Part shown: in pieces, positions 45,857 to 55,517 of the stretch | Position numbering within the stretch: position 1 is the first letter of the stretch | Layout of the letters: each line of letters opens with the position of its first letter | Program-made: the position numbers and the translations under genes | Notes under the pieces: generated by a model | Seen by the model: only the letters and a program-made list of their open reading frames with translations | The model's database searches: none | Told to the model about the DNA's origin: nothing | Source: Flavihumibacter profundi | Lineage (GTDB): Bacteria; Bacteroidota; Bacteroidia; Chitinophagales; Chitinophagaceae | DNA length: 64,000 bases | Direction: 5' to 3' | Assembly (NCBI RefSeq): GCF_020076305.1 | Contig: NZ_JAIQXE010000002.1 | Span: 62,001 to 126,000 of the forward strand

Positions 45857-47722
45857 ATGTGCGGAATTGCAGGAATCATATCTCCTGTTCGCCAAAATGA
45901 AAGTTTGGCCAGGGATTTATTGGATATAAAAACCATGACAGACCAGCTGGCCCATCGCGGCCCGGATGGCGAAGGTTCCTGGCAAAACCTCTCTGGCGAG
46001 ATAACACTGGGACACCGCAGGCTGGCCGTAATTGACACAAGTGCGGCAGCAACCCAACCCATGCATTTTGAAAACCGGTACACCATCACCTATAATGGTG
46101 AATTGTATAACTATATCGAGCTCAGGGAGCAGTTAATAGCAAAGGGGCATAGTTTCAGGACATTATCCGATACAGAAGTCATCCTGGCAGCTTTTCATGA
46201 ATACCGGGAAAAATGCCTGTTGCAATTCGACGGCATGTTTGCAATGGCCATCTGGGATGAATTGGAGCAAAGGCTTTTTTTAGCCAGGGACCGTTTCGGG
46301 GAAAAGCCACTTTTTTTTCACGAAGATCCTGACGGAAGATTTTTATTTGCCTCTGAAATCAAAGCTATTTGGGCTCTTGGGGTGCCCAGGATAATGGACG
46401 AAGGCCAGGTTTTACTCTTCCTTTCCACCGGAAATACCGGTTACCCAATAGCTCCCGAAAAATCATTTTACAAAGGCATTTTTCAATTGCCTGCTTCCAG
46501 TTTTATGTATATCCTGCCGGGAAAGGAAGGGTACTCGAAACCTGAAAGTATCCGTTATTGGGATATTGATACCCGGCAAAAATTCGGAGGTTCATTACCA
46601 GAAGCAATCCGTTTGCTTCAGGAGAAACTGAATACTTCCGTGCAGTTGCGCCTGCGGGCAGATGTACAAACCGGCACTTCGCTTAGTGGTGGTGTAGACA
46701 GCGGATCTATTGCTGCCCTGGCCAGCAGGCTGGAAATTGCCGGGTTCCAGGGTTTTTCAGCCACTTTCCCCGGCTTTGAAAAAGATGAATCGGCACTCAT
46801 CAATAGCCTCAGTAAGGAAATTGGCTTCACAAGCCGCCAAACCAGTCCAGCTGCTGAAAACCTTGTTTCCGATTTTGACCGCTTGCTTTGGCACCAGGAA
46901 GAACCCATTGGATCAGCCAGTGTCCTGGTTCAGTATAAAGTTTTTGAACTGGCGAAACAACATGGCGTTACTGTTTTGCTGGATGGTCAGGGGGCCGACG
47001 AAATTTTGGGCGGATATCCTCAATATATTCCCTGGTTCCTGCAAGAAGAATGGCGGTCAGGGAATTGGGCCAGGCAACGCAGGGAACTTGCTTTGTTCCG
47101 CAGGCATGGGCTGCATGTTCCGTGGGGTTTAAAAAACTACCTGGCAGCTTTATTTCCTGCAGCTGCGCAATCACAACTGATTTCCAGGCAATCTGCCAAA
47201 ATCAGGAACCTGCCACTGGTAAACAAGGCATACATAGAAGCCTATCACCCGGCCGGATCATTGTACAAGCCAATGGTGACAGGCTTGCGTGATTTGTTGT
47301 ATTATGATACTACCATGGGTAAATTGCCCGAATTGCTGCGGTATGCCGATCGCAATAGTATGGCACACAGCCGCGAAGTAAGACTACCCTTTTTGCAACA
47401 CGAACTCGTACAATGGATTTTTTCATTACCAGATGAATGGCGCATGAAAGATGGTTATACCAAATGGATTCTCAGGAAAAGCATGGAGAATGTTTTGCCG
47501 CCGGCTACCTGCTGGCAAAAATTGAAAATAGCTTTCGAGCCGCCACAATTGCAATGGATGAAAACGCCGGCTGTACAGGAAAGGGTGATGGATGCAAAAT
47601 ACAAACTCGTTCAGAATAATATATTAGATAAAAAAATACTTAAATCGGAAAAGCTAAACACCCCGGCAGAATCGCGTAACAATTTTGACTGGCGATACTG
47701 GGTTATTGCTTCACTGGAATGA
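45857..47722 (+). CDS. asnB: Asparagine synthase (glutamine-hydrolysing)
   Basis: A 621-residue enzyme. The class II glutamine amidotransferase has Cys2 as nucleophile (MCGIAGI), RGPDGEGSW and the YNGELYNYIELR block. The ATP-pyrophosphatase domain has SGGVDSGS (277-284). It may make asparagine, but members of this group also act in amidation of polysaccharide or peptide products; the length is above the E. coli enzyme (554) and close to the exosortase-type/'amidotransferase 1' group. It starts 35 bases after the DUF2911 stop. Confidence 0.88.
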   Translation: MCGIAGIISPVRQNESLARDLLDIKTMTDQLAHRGPDGEGSWQNLSGEITLGHRRLAVIDTSAAATQPMHFENRYTITYNGELYNYIELREQLIAKGHSFRTLSDTEVILAAFHEYREKCLLQFDGMFAMAIWDELEQRLFLARDRFGEKPLFFHEDPDGRFLFASEIKAIWALGVPRIMDEGQVLLFLSTGNTGYPIAPEKSFYKGIFQLPASSFMYILPGKEGYSKPESIRYWDIDTRQKFGGSLPEAIRLLQEKLNTSVQLRLRADVQTGTSLSGGVDSGSIAALASRLEIAGFQGFSATFPGFEKDESALINSLSKEIGFTSRQTSPAAENLVSDFDRLLWHQEEPIGSASVLVQYKVFELAKQHGVTVLLDGQGADEILGGYPQYIPWFLQEEWRSGNWARQRRELALFRRHGLHVPWGLKNYLAALFPAAAQSQLISRQSAKIRNLPLVNKAYIEAYHPAGSLYKPMVTGLRDLLYYDTTMGKLPELLRYADRNSMAHSREVRLPFLQHELVQWIFSLPDEWRMKDGYTKWILRKSMENVLPPATCWQKLKIAFEPPQLQWMKTPAVQERVMDAKYKLVQNNILDKKILKSEKLNTPAESRNNFDWRYWVIASLE

Positions 47723-47787
47723 GTGGCTGTCGCGATTGCAAAAAATTAGCGCACCTTTGATGATCTAAATAAACACCACATAACTAT

Positions 47788-48939
47788 ATGAAGCTTGCTA
47801 CAAAATTCATTCATGCAGGTATGGAACCTGACCCCAGTACCGGTGCAATTATGACGCCTATTTACCAGACTTCAACGTATGTTCAGGAGGCGCCCGGGGT
47901 TAACAAGGGTTTTGAATATGCCCGTTCCCAAAATCCAACCCGTAAGGCACTGGAAGAAGCATTGGCCCAGATTGAAAATGGCAAATACGGTCTTGCATTC
48001 AGCAGTGGTGTTGCTGCCACGGATGCGGTTATCAAACTGTTGCAGCCCGGCGATGAAGTAATTGCAGCCAATGATATGTATGGGGGAACCTACCGCCTTT
48101 TCACTAAGATCTTTGAAAAATTCGGGATCCGCTTTGTTTATATTGACACCACAAATCCCGCAAACATTGCAGCCGCTATAACACAAAAAACAAAATTGGT
48201 CTGGCTGGAAACACCCACCAACCCATTGATGAATATCAGTGATATAGCGGCCATAGCAGGTGTTTCTAAAAAGGCCGGCGCGCTGCTATGCGTAGACAAT
48301 ACTTTTGCCTCTCCCTACCTGCAGAACCCCCTTGACCTTGGTGCAGATATTGTAATGCATTCTTCAACGAAATATATCGGGGGTCATAGTGACATCATCC
48401 AGGGGGCTTTGGTTATGAATGATGATTCCCTGCGCGAGCAATTGTATTTTATCCAGAAAAGCTGCGGTGCGGTACCGGGTCCCATGGATTGCTTCCTGGC
48501 TCTCCGGGGTATAAAAACACTTCACCTGCGTATGCAGCGGCATTGCGAAAATGGAGCCCTTATTGCCCATTGGTTAAGGAAACATCCCAAAGTGGGAAAA
48601 GTGTACTGGTGTGGATTTGAAGATCATCCCGGGTATGCTGTTGCAAAAAAGCAGATGCGCGGGTTCGGTGGCATGATGAGTTTTGAACTTAAAGATGATA
48701 AGGTTGATACAGCTAAAAAAGTTTTATCCTCTACCAGGTTATTTTCCCTGGCCGAAAGCCTGGGAGGTGTTGAATCGCTGATTAATCATCCGGCATCTAT
48801 GACCCATGCTTCAATACCCAGGGAAGAGCGCATTAAAAATGGTTTATCAGATTCGTTAATCCGTTTAAGCGTTGGTGTGGAAGATGCCGAAGACCTTATA
48901 GATGATCTTAACCAGGCAATAAGTTTGATTTCACAATAA
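47788..48939 (+). CDS. Trans-sulfuration PLP enzyme (cystathionine gamma-synthase/lyase type)
   Basis: A 383-residue gamma-family PLP enzyme (MetB/MetC/CGL group). PLP-binding Lys195 sits in HSSTKYIGGHSD; other blocks are MTPIYQTSTYVQE, YARSQNPTRKALE, GLAFSSGVAATDAV and SLGGVESLINHPASMTHAS. Sequence alone does not separate gamma-synthase, gamma-lyase and O-succinylhomoserine sulfhydrylase; the EYARSxNPTR block is seen in all. It starts 65 bases after asnB. Confidence 0.88.
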   Translation: MKLATKFIHAGMEPDPSTGAIMTPIYQTSTYVQEAPGVNKGFEYARSQNPTRKALEEALAQIENGKYGLAFSSGVAATDAVIKLLQPGDEVIAANDMYGGTYRLFTKIFEKFGIRFVYIDTTNPANIAAAITQKTKLVWLETPTNPLMNISDIAAIAGVSKKAGALLCVDNTFASPYLQNPLDLGADIVMHSSTKYIGGHSDIIQGALVMNDDSLREQLYFIQKSCGAVPGPMDCFLALRGIKTLHLRMQRHCENGALIAHWLRKHPKVGKVYWCGFEDHPGYAVAKKQMRGFGGMMSFELKDDKVDTAKKVLSSTRLFSLAESLGGVESLINHPASMTHASIPREERIKNGLSDSLIRLSVGVEDAEDLIDDLNQAISLISQ

Positions 48940-48945
48940 TTACCC

Positions 48946-50913
48946 ATGAACATGAAAGGCATTGTTTGTATTGCCATTGCTGGTGTATTATCAACTTCAG
49001 TAGTGCAGTCGCAGGAATCCCTGCAAAAATTATATCCTGTCAATTTCTCACAGGTTAATATTACTGATGAATTCTGGAGCGGCCGAATGCATACGGTTGC
49101 CACCAGTACGCTTAATGCCTGCATTTTATATACTGAAACTAAAACCGGGCGTATCCGGAATTTCGAAAAAGCTGCCGCGCACAGTGGTAAGCACGAAGGC
49201 ATTTACTTTGATGATTCTGATGTTTATAAGGCTCTTGAGGCAATGGCTTATTCCCTAAAGAATAATCCGGATCCGGCAATCGAAAAAAAAGCCGATGAGT
49301 GGATCGCTAAAATTGCCGCGGCACAATTGCCCGACGGATACCTTAATACCTATTACGAGCTAACGGGGATTAACAACCGCTGGACCGACATGGAAAAGCA
49401 TGAAGATTATTGTGCCGGGCACCTGATAGAGGCGGCAATCGCCTATCATAACACAACAGGGAAGCGGCAATTGCTCGATGTGGCCATCAGGTTTGTAAAC
49501 CACATTGATTCCGTTTTCAGGAAGAGTAACAGGCATTGGGTAAGCGGACACCAGGAAATTGAATTGGCCCTCATGCGGCTATATCATCATACGAATGAGC
49601 GCAAATATCTTGAGCTGGCGCAATGGTACCTTGATCAAAGAGGGAAAGGCTATGGCAAGGGCGTGATTTGGGACGAATGGAAAGACCCTTCTTATTGCCA
49701 GGATGCTGTTCCTGTAAAAGACCAGAAGGAAATTACCGGTCATGCCGTACGGGCAATGTATATGTATACCGGGGCTGCCGATGTTGCTGCAGTAACCAAT
49801 GATGCGGATTATATAAAAGCCATGAAAACGATTTGGGAAGATGTGGTATACCGGAACATGTATATTACCGGAGGGATTGGCGCAGAAGGTAAAAATGAAG
49901 GATTCGGTGAGGATTATGACCTGCCCAATGAATCGGCTTATTGTGAAACCTGCGCTTCTGTTGGAATGGTTTTCTGGAACCAGCGCATGAACATGCTAAC
50001 GGGCGAAGCAAAATATATTGACGTATTAGAACGTAGTTTATACAATGGCGCCCTTGATGGTTTATCCCTGAGTGGTGACCGGTTTTTTTATGGAAACCCC
50101 CTGGCTTCCACAGGAAATTACCAGCGCAGGGAATGGTTCGGAACCGCTTGTTGTCCATCTAACATCGCACGGCTGATTGCTTCACTGGGTAATTATATTT
50201 ATAGTAGTTCTGAGAATGCAACCTGGATCAACCTCTATATCGGAAGTGACGTTAAACTGCCGGTTAAAAAAGAATTCTTTGCAGTATCCATGCAAACAGG
50301 TTATCCCTGGAAAGGCAATACCACATTAACAATTACAGCAGCTCCCAAAAAACCTTACCAGCTAAGGTTACGGGTACCGGGTTGGTTGAAAGAACCCACC
50401 CCGGGCGGATTGTATTATTATTCAGATAAAAAAGAGAATCCATTATTTGAGGTTCGCGTAAACGGGAAACCTGTTTTGTTCAAAGAGGAACAGGGTTATG
50501 CAGTGGTCGACAGGGCCTGGAAGAAAGGGGACCTTGTAGAAATTATTACACCTATGGATGTTCGCCGGATTGCCAGTAGAACTGAATTGAAACAAAATAC
50601 CGGCCGCATTGCAATTCAATATGGTCCGATGGTGTATTGCGTGGAGGGTGCAGACAACCAGCAGCAAGCCATGAATTTTATTGTTCCGGACAGATCGGAT
50701 TTTTCGGTACAGTATGAACCAGGTTTATTGGGGGGCATAAATACAATTACCCTGCCTGCGAAATTGCTTGTTATAAGTGCCGACGGTCAGGGAGTTGATC
50801 TTGTAAACAAACCCGTGAAAGCTATCCCGTTTTTTGTATGGAATAACCGCGGCGCCGGCGAAATGCAGGTATGGCTACCCACTGCTTTCCGCGAACTGAA
50901 GGTTAATCAATAA
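48946..50913 (+). CDS. GH127 family beta-L-arabinofuranosidase-like exported enzyme
   Basis: A 655-residue protein with a signal peptide (1-22, ending VQSQ). It belongs to GH127 (old DUF1680). The zinc-thiolate site matches HypBA1 with Glu334 and Cys336 in YCETC and Cys402-Cys403 in TACCPSN, in the same spacing as E338/C340/C417/C418 of that enzyme (numbers from memory). Cys403 is the probable nucleophile region. It acts on beta-L-arabinofuranosides in plant-type glycans. It starts 6 bases after the PLP gene and is followed by TIGR02757 at one base, so the three are one transcript. Confidence 0.9.
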   Translation: MNMKGIVCIAIAGVLSTSVVQSQESLQKLYPVNFSQVNITDEFWSGRMHTVATSTLNACILYTETKTGRIRNFEKAAAHSGKHEGIYFDDSDVYKALEAMAYSLKNNPDPAIEKKADEWIAKIAAAQLPDGYLNTYYELTGINNRWTDMEKHEDYCAGHLIEAAIAYHNTTGKRQLLDVAIRFVNHIDSVFRKSNRHWVSGHQEIELALMRLYHHTNERKYLELAQWYLDQRGKGYGKGVIWDEWKDPSYCQDAVPVKDQKEITGHAVRAMYMYTGAADVAAVTNDADYIKAMKTIWEDVVYRNMYITGGIGAEGKNEGFGEDYDLPNESAYCETCASVGMVFWNQRMNMLTGEAKYIDVLERSLYNGALDGLSLSGDRFFYGNPLASTGNYQRREWFGTACCPSNIARLIASLGNYIYSSSENATWINLYIGSDVKLPVKKEFFAVSMQTGYPWKGNTTLTITAAPKKPYQLRLRVPGWLKEPTPGGLYYYSDKKENPLFEVRVNGKPVLFKEEQGYAVVDRAWKKGDLVEIITPMDVRRIASRTELKQNTGRIAIQYGPMVYCVEGADNQQQAMNFIVPDRSDFSVQYEPGLLGGINTITLPAKLLVISADGQGVDLVNKPVKAIPFFVWNNRGAGEMQVWLPTAFRELKVNQ

Positions 50914-50914
50914 C

Positions 50915-51694
50915 ATGATTGCGAAAAGGCAAAACATTATCGACTTTTTAAACAGGAAGGTGGAAGAATATGACCATCCGCGATTCATTGAAGATGACCC
51001 CGTTTGCATACCGCACCTGTTTAGTGACCAGGCAGATATTGAAATAGCCGGCTTGTTTGCAGCAGTTTTTGCCTGGGGCAACCGGACAACTATTATCAAT
51101 AAAAGCCGTGAATTAATGGCGTTGATGGATAACCGGCCACTGGATTTTATCCTGCATCACAGCAATAAGGACTTAAGGCGTTTGCTTTCTTTTAAGCACC
51201 GCACTTTTAATGCTACAGACCTTTTGTATTTTATTGAATTCCTGCAAAGGCATTACCAGCAATCTTCCTCTTTGGAGAAAGCATTTTTAAAAGGATTTTC
51301 AGCATCAGATAAAGACATTACCGGGGCCTTAAATGGTTTCTATCATTATTTTTTTTCTGCTGAAGATGTCCCGCAGCGCACCCGTAAGCATATTGCGGCA
51401 CCGTTTAAAAATTCTACCTGTAAAAGGTTGAGTATGTACCTACGCTGGATGGTCAGGCAGGATAAGAACGGCGTTGATTTCGGGTTATGGCGCAATATAA
51501 AACCAGCACAATTGGTTTGCCCGATTGATGTGCATGTGGCCAGGGTTGCCCAAAGATTTGGCTTGTTACAAAGGGAAGCCATCGACTGGAAGGCAGCACT
51601 GGAGTTAACCAGCTGGCTGCGCAAGCTCGATCCAAAGGACCCCGTCAAGTACGATTTTGCCCTCTTTGCCCTGGGCGTTGTTGAAAAATACTGA
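50915..51694 (+). CDS. TIGR02757 family protein
   Basis: A 259-residue soluble protein of a bacteroidete family of unknown function. Matching blocks are IEIAGLFAAVFAWGNRTTIINKSRELM, FKHRTFNATDLLYFIEFLQRHY, KRLSMYLRWMVRQDKNGVDFGLW and PIDVHVARVAQRFGLL, the last being a helix-rich HhH-GPD-like feature seen in DNA glycosylases. A nucleic-acid link is a guess. It starts two bases after the GH127 stop. Confidence 0.87.
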   Translation: MIAKRQNIIDFLNRKVEEYDHPRFIEDDPVCIPHLFSDQADIEIAGLFAAVFAWGNRTTIINKSRELMALMDNRPLDFILHHSNKDLRRLLSFKHRTFNATDLLYFIEFLQRHYQQSSSLEKAFLKGFSASDKDITGALNGFYHYFFSAEDVPQRTRKHIAAPFKNSTCKRLSMYLRWMVRQDKNGVDFGLWRNIKPAQLVCPIDVHVARVAQRFGLLQREAIDWKAALELTSWLRKLDPKDPVKYDFALFALGVVEKY

Positions 51695-51700
51695 TGTATC

Positions 51701-51733
51701 TTTCACCCGGCGGGTATTACCCGCCGGGTGAAA
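51701..51733. terminator. Perfect 15-bp hairpin, repeat copy 1
   Basis: Arms 51701-51715 and 51719-51733 pair perfectly around ATT. It is 7 bases after the TIGR02757 stop and before a small gene on the same strand. It has no long T-run but is repeated at 59604-59636, so it may be an attenuating or REP-like element. Confidence 0.7.
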
Positions 51734-51754
51734 GAAGGGTGAAAAAACTGATAA

Positions 51755-52072
51755 ATGGATAGTGAATTACTACATGCCTTGAGCGAGCAAATGGGAATCA
51801 GCCTTATAGGGGAATCTTCATTTAACACATTGCGGCAGCGGTTGGCGGAAAGGATTAACCAGTTAATTAACCTCGACTTTCAAGAACTGGTCAGGATACT
51901 TTACCGGGTTGATGTCAATGAAAACAAACTGAAGTTTTTATTGAAGGAAAAAGTAGGTGAAGACGCAGCGTATATAATTGCTGATCTGTTAATTGAGCGG
52001 CAACTCCAAAAAATCAAGACACGCCGGCAATTTCAACAGCCGCCACCAGAAAATGAAGAAGACAGGTGGTAA
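51755..52072 (+). CDS. Small conserved hypothetical protein
   Basis: A 105-residue helical protein (MDSELLHALSEQMG at the start). It has charged heptad-like stretches, VDVNENKLKFLLKEKVGED and ERQLQKIKTRRQFQ, and ends in an acidic NEEDRW tail. No domain is recognised. It follows the hairpin at 51701-51733 and ends 3 bases from the convergent enoyl-CoA hydratase. I have seen similar short proteins next to TIGR02757 genes in this phylum, but the function is unknown. Confidence 0.6.
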   Translation: MDSELLHALSEQMGISLIGESSFNTLRQRLAERINQLINLDFQELVRILYRVDVNENKLKFLLKEKVGEDAAYIIADLLIERQLQKIKTRRQFQQPPPENEEDRW

Positions 52073-52075
52073 GGA

Positions 52076-52855
52076 TCAGGTTTTTACCTTTGACTTGAAT
52101 TTAGCAATGGCCTGTTTTGAAAATTCGCTTAAGACCAGGCGGCCACTGATAGCGGCTCTTTCCAGCAGTAAATGATCCCAATGCTCTGTGCCTTTCCAGA
52201 ACATTTTTTTCATTTCTACCAGTGCATCCGGTGAGGAATGCACCAGGTTTTCAGCGATGCGCTGTACAGATTCATCAAGATCCTCCAGGTTGGTATGCAA
52301 TTCTGCGTATAGTCCTTTTCTCCTCGCCCAGTCGCTATTACGCCACATGGATGTATCAATGGCCAGTTGTGAAAAAGCCGACCCGCCAATTTTTCTTTCA
52401 ATTGCAGGACCTACAACAAAAGCGCCTATACCAATTGCCAGTTCACTAAGTTTAACATCAGCACCTTCCACAGCAATAGCATAATCAACTGCCGCAGCCA
52501 GGCCAACTCCACCGCCTACACATTTACCATGGATTCGCCCTATGATCAGTTTTGGTATTTTGCGCATAGCATTTATCACTTGTGCAAATCCATTGAAAAA
52601 GGCCAGGCCTTGTTCGGCTGTTTGAATATTACTTAGTTCATCGAATGATGCACCAGAACAAAAAACACCGTCCCCGCCAGACCGGAGGATGATCACTTTC
52701 ACTTCAGGTAAATGGCCAAGGGTGTCGATTTCCTCAGACATTTTATGCAATAATTTAGCGGGTAATGAATTGCCCTGAGGATGATAAAATTCTATTGTGG
52801 CAATGCCTTTGTGCAATTCGGATTTAACATATCCTCCAGAAGTTTCCTGTATCAT
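52076..52855 (-). CDS. Enoyl-CoA hydratase/isomerase family protein
   Basis: A 259-residue crotonase-fold enzyme. The oxyanion-hole stretches are VFCSGASFDELSN and GKCVGGGVGLAAAVDYAIA. A Glu in KLSELAIGIG is in the position of a catalytic acid. It is 23 bases after paaZ on the same strand, so a role in phenylacetate catabolism (PaaF/PaaG-like) is likely, but substrate assignment is by neighbourhood only. Confidence 0.8.
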   Translation of the reverse strand: MIQETSGGYVKSELHKGIATIEFYHPQGNSLPAKLLHKMSEEIDTLGHLPEVKVIILRSGGDGVFCSGASFDELSNIQTAEQGLAFFNGFAQVINAMRKIPKLIIGRIHGKCVGGGVGLAAAVDYAIAVEGADVKLSELAIGIGAFVVGPAIERKIGGSAFSQLAIDTSMWRNSDWARRKGLYAELHTNLEDLDESVQRIAENLVHSSPDALVEMKKMFWKGTEHWDHLLLERAAISGRLVLSEFSKQAIAKFKSKVKT

Positions 52856-52878
52856 GGTTGAGATATTTAGGCGTGTTA

Positions 52879-54924
52879 TTATTGTTTTTTCTGGACCATC
52901 GTAAGAATTGTAGCTAAAGCTACTTGCTCTCCGGTTTGGTCCAATACTTCAACATACCATTTAACGATTCCTTTACGTAAATCAGTATCCTTTTTTTGTT
53001 CCTGTTCAATTTTTTCCTTGCAGGTAAACCTGACCTGGATGGTTGCACCGGCATATACAGGTTTGGTGAAACGCAATTCGTCAAGGCCGTAATTCAATAG
53101 TACCGGGCCTTTTGCACTACCGTCTACAAATAATCCGGCGGCTGCGCTGAGGATAAAATATCCATGTGCAACTGGTTTCTCAAAAAGAGTGCCTTCAAGT
53201 GCAGTATGATCAGTATGCGCATAAAAGTGATCCCAGCTAAGGTTGGCAAAATTGACGATATCACTTTCCGTAATAGTTCTTTTACCTGTCAATAACTGGT
53301 CGCCAACCCTGATTTCTTCAAAATATTTCCGGAAGGGATGTATGGTGTCTTCCTGACCCTTTGCATTAGGCTGGTATACACCGGTAATGGCCGTGAGCAT
53401 TTCAGGTGATCCCTGTAAAGCCACACGTTGCATATAGTGCTTAATGCCACGAAGGCCGCCCATCTCTTCCCCTCCCCCCGCCCTTCCCGGGCCGCCATGT
53501 ACAAGTTGTGGCAATGGTGATCCATGGCCGGTTGATTCCTTTGCACAGGCGTTATTTAATACCAGGATCCGGCCATGCCAGGGCCCGGCGCCTAATACAT
53601 ATTCCCGCGCCGTTTGCGCATCTGTGGTTACAATAGAACTGCAAAGCGATCCTTTACCCATACGCGACAGCTCAATGGCTTCATCCATGTTCCTGTAAGG
53701 CATTATTGTGCTGACCGGGCCAAAGGCTTCAATTTCATGTGCTTCTGTTTGGCTGAAGGGCTTTTCGTTCAAGAGTAAAAGCGGACTGATAAAAGAACCT
53801 TTGCTGGCATCGGCATCAATCAGTTCAACACTATCTAGAGAGCCGTATATCAGTTGGGAACCTGCCAATAACCGGCCTACCTGTTCCTTCACTTCCTTTT
53901 TTTGTGTTTGCCCGGCTAATGCACCCATGCGTACTTTATCATTCAATGGATTGCCAATTGTTGTTTGTTGCAAGGCTTCGGCAATCGCTTTACATACTGC
54001 TTCCATTTTTTGTTCCGGTACAAATATCCGCCTGATAGCTGTGCATTTTTGCCCGGCTTTTACTGTCATTTCCTTCCTCACTTCCTTAATAAATATTTCC
54101 CAATCAGCAGACCCGGGCCCGATATCATCACCAAGGACAATACAATTCAATGAATCGGCTTCCATATTAAAGGGTACTGATTCCCGAAGGATAGCAGGAT
54201 GTGCTTTCAGCATTTGGCCGGTTGAGGCAGAACCGGTAAAGGTGATCACGTCCTGTGACTGAACATGGTTAAGCAGGTCGCCGGCGCTACCACAAATAAG
54301 TTGCAGGGCGCCTTCCGGGAGAATTCCTGAAGCAATGATTTCTTTCACTACTGCTTCTGTCAGGAAAGAGGTTACTGTAGCAGGTTTTACTATGGCAGGC
54401 ATTCCTGCCATCCAATTCACGGCAACTTTTTCCAGCATGCCCCAAACAGGGAAATTAAATGCGTTTATATGTATGGCTACACCCTCTTTGGGAACTAACA
54501 GGTGCGTTCCTATAAAACTGTTTTGTTTTCCCAGGTTCAGGGATTCCCCGTCGAGGCAAAATGTTTCATCGGGAAGTTTACGTCGCAGGGAGGCGTAAGA
54601 GAAAAGGTTGCCGATCCCGCCTTCTATATCCACCCAACTATCTGTTTTTGTAGCACCTGTCTGGTAGCTAAGGGAATAAAAAGAGGGAAGAAATTGTTGC
54701 AGGTGAAGTGCAAGAGCCCTCAGCATACGCCCCCTTTCCGGAAAAGTCATTTTTCTCAATGCCGGGTTGCCGACTTTTCTGGCATAAACGGCCATAGCTT
54801 CTAAATCAAGTCCTTTTGAGCTGGCTGCAGCAATAGGATCGCCGGTAACTGCATTGTACAGGATTTGTCCCTCGCCATCGCCGGTGATCCATTGGCCGGT
54901 TGCGTAGTTCCCGAGCTTTTTCAT
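52879..54924 (-). CDS. paaZ: Bifunctional oxepin-CoA hydrolase / aldehyde dehydrogenase PaaZ
   Basis: A 681-residue fusion. Residues 1 to about 520 are an aldehyde dehydrogenase: the general base Glu lies in NMEADSLN and the catalytic Cys294 in KAGQKCTAIRR. Residues about 535-681 are a MaoC-like hydratase: FANLSWDHFYAHTDHTA and GYFILSAAAGLF. PaaZ opens the ring-derived oxepin-CoA in phenylacetate degradation and oxidises the aldehyde. Length and domain order match E. coli PaaZ (681 residues). The paaABCDE oxygenase and paaK genes are not in the window. Confidence 0.94.
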   Translation of the reverse strand: MKKLGNYATGQWITGDGEGQILYNAVTGDPIAAASSKGLDLEAMAVYARKVGNPALRKMTFPERGRMLRALALHLQQFLPSFYSLSYQTGATKTDSWVDIEGGIGNLFSYASLRRKLPDETFCLDGESLNLGKQNSFIGTHLLVPKEGVAIHINAFNFPVWGMLEKVAVNWMAGMPAIVKPATVTSFLTEAVVKEIIASGILPEGALQLICGSAGDLLNHVQSQDVITFTGSASTGQMLKAHPAILRESVPFNMEADSLNCIVLGDDIGPGSADWEIFIKEVRKEMTVKAGQKCTAIRRIFVPEQKMEAVCKAIAEALQQTTIGNPLNDKVRMGALAGQTQKKEVKEQVGRLLAGSQLIYGSLDSVELIDADASKGSFISPLLLLNEKPFSQTEAHEIEAFGPVSTIMPYRNMDEAIELSRMGKGSLCSSIVTTDAQTAREYVLGAGPWHGRILVLNNACAKESTGHGSPLPQLVHGGPGRAGGGEEMGGLRGIKHYMQRVALQGSPEMLTAITGVYQPNAKGQEDTIHPFRKYFEEIRVGDQLLTGKRTITESDIVNFANLSWDHFYAHTDHTALEGTLFEKPVAHGYFILSAAAGLFVDGSAKGPVLLNYGLDELRFTKPVYAGATIQVRFTCKEKIEQEQKKDTDLRKGIVKWYVEVLDQTGEQVALATILTMVQKKQ

Positions 54925-55023
54925 TGTACAATCGTTTATAGGTGCAAATTAGCTGAAAATGCCCTTCAGAAATGTCCGGCCATTCGTAAAACGGGTGCAT
55001 ATTTGCAGCATAAACTCTACCAG

Positions 55024-55488
55024 ATGAAGCAAATCTTCCTGTTAGCGGCCTGTTTATCCTTTTTTGCAGCCTGCAACAACCCAAGCCATGATAATACTGA
55101 CCGCAAGAATGGCTTTTCTGAAAAAGCCAAAACGCCAGAGGACAGTTTGTTTCAACTGGTATTGGATGGGCATGATTTCGGTATGGGTAAAATGGGCAAG
55201 ATTAAAGGGTACCAGCAACAGGCGATACAAGCGCTTGACAGTGTCAGCAAGCTGCCTGAGTCTGCGACAAAAAAGCAATTGATGCAAACATACCTGGACC
55301 TGAAGGAAGACCTGGCTTATGCAGAAAATAGTATGGATTCCTGGATGACTGGCTTTAATCCTGATTCTGCAAAAGAAAATGCGGAGGCGCGTATCAAATA
55401 CCTAACTGGCGAAAAGGCTAAAGTGGATAAGGTAAAAGAAAGCATTTTAACGAGCCTGCAACGAGCGGATTCCATTTTTAAAAAATAG
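55024..55488 (+). CDS. Small lipoprotein of unknown function
   Basis: A 154-residue protein. The lipobox is SFFAAC (Cys18). The mature part is helical and charged, with Lys/Glu/Ala-rich stretches (KQLMQTYLDLKEDLAYAENSM, KENAEARIKYL). The frame opens upstream at 54865 across the paaZ promoter side, but ATG 55024 gives a proper signal. No family recognised. It is divergent from paaZ. Confidence 0.7.
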   Translation: MKQIFLLAACLSFFAACNNPSHDNTDRKNGFSEKAKTPEDSLFQLVLDGHDFGMGKMGKIKGYQQQAIQALDSVSKLPESATKKQLMQTYLDLKEDLAYAENSMDSWMTGFNPDSAKENAEARIKYLTGEKAKVDKVKESILTSLQRADSIFKK

Positions 55489-55517
55489 GCAACGTGTAGA
55501 AATTTCTTTATCCCAAC

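Noticed and set aside
54865-55023. Extension of the small lipoprotein frame upstream to 54865
   Set aside because: It overlaps the paaZ 5' end; only the ATG at 55024 gives a signal peptide with a lipobox.
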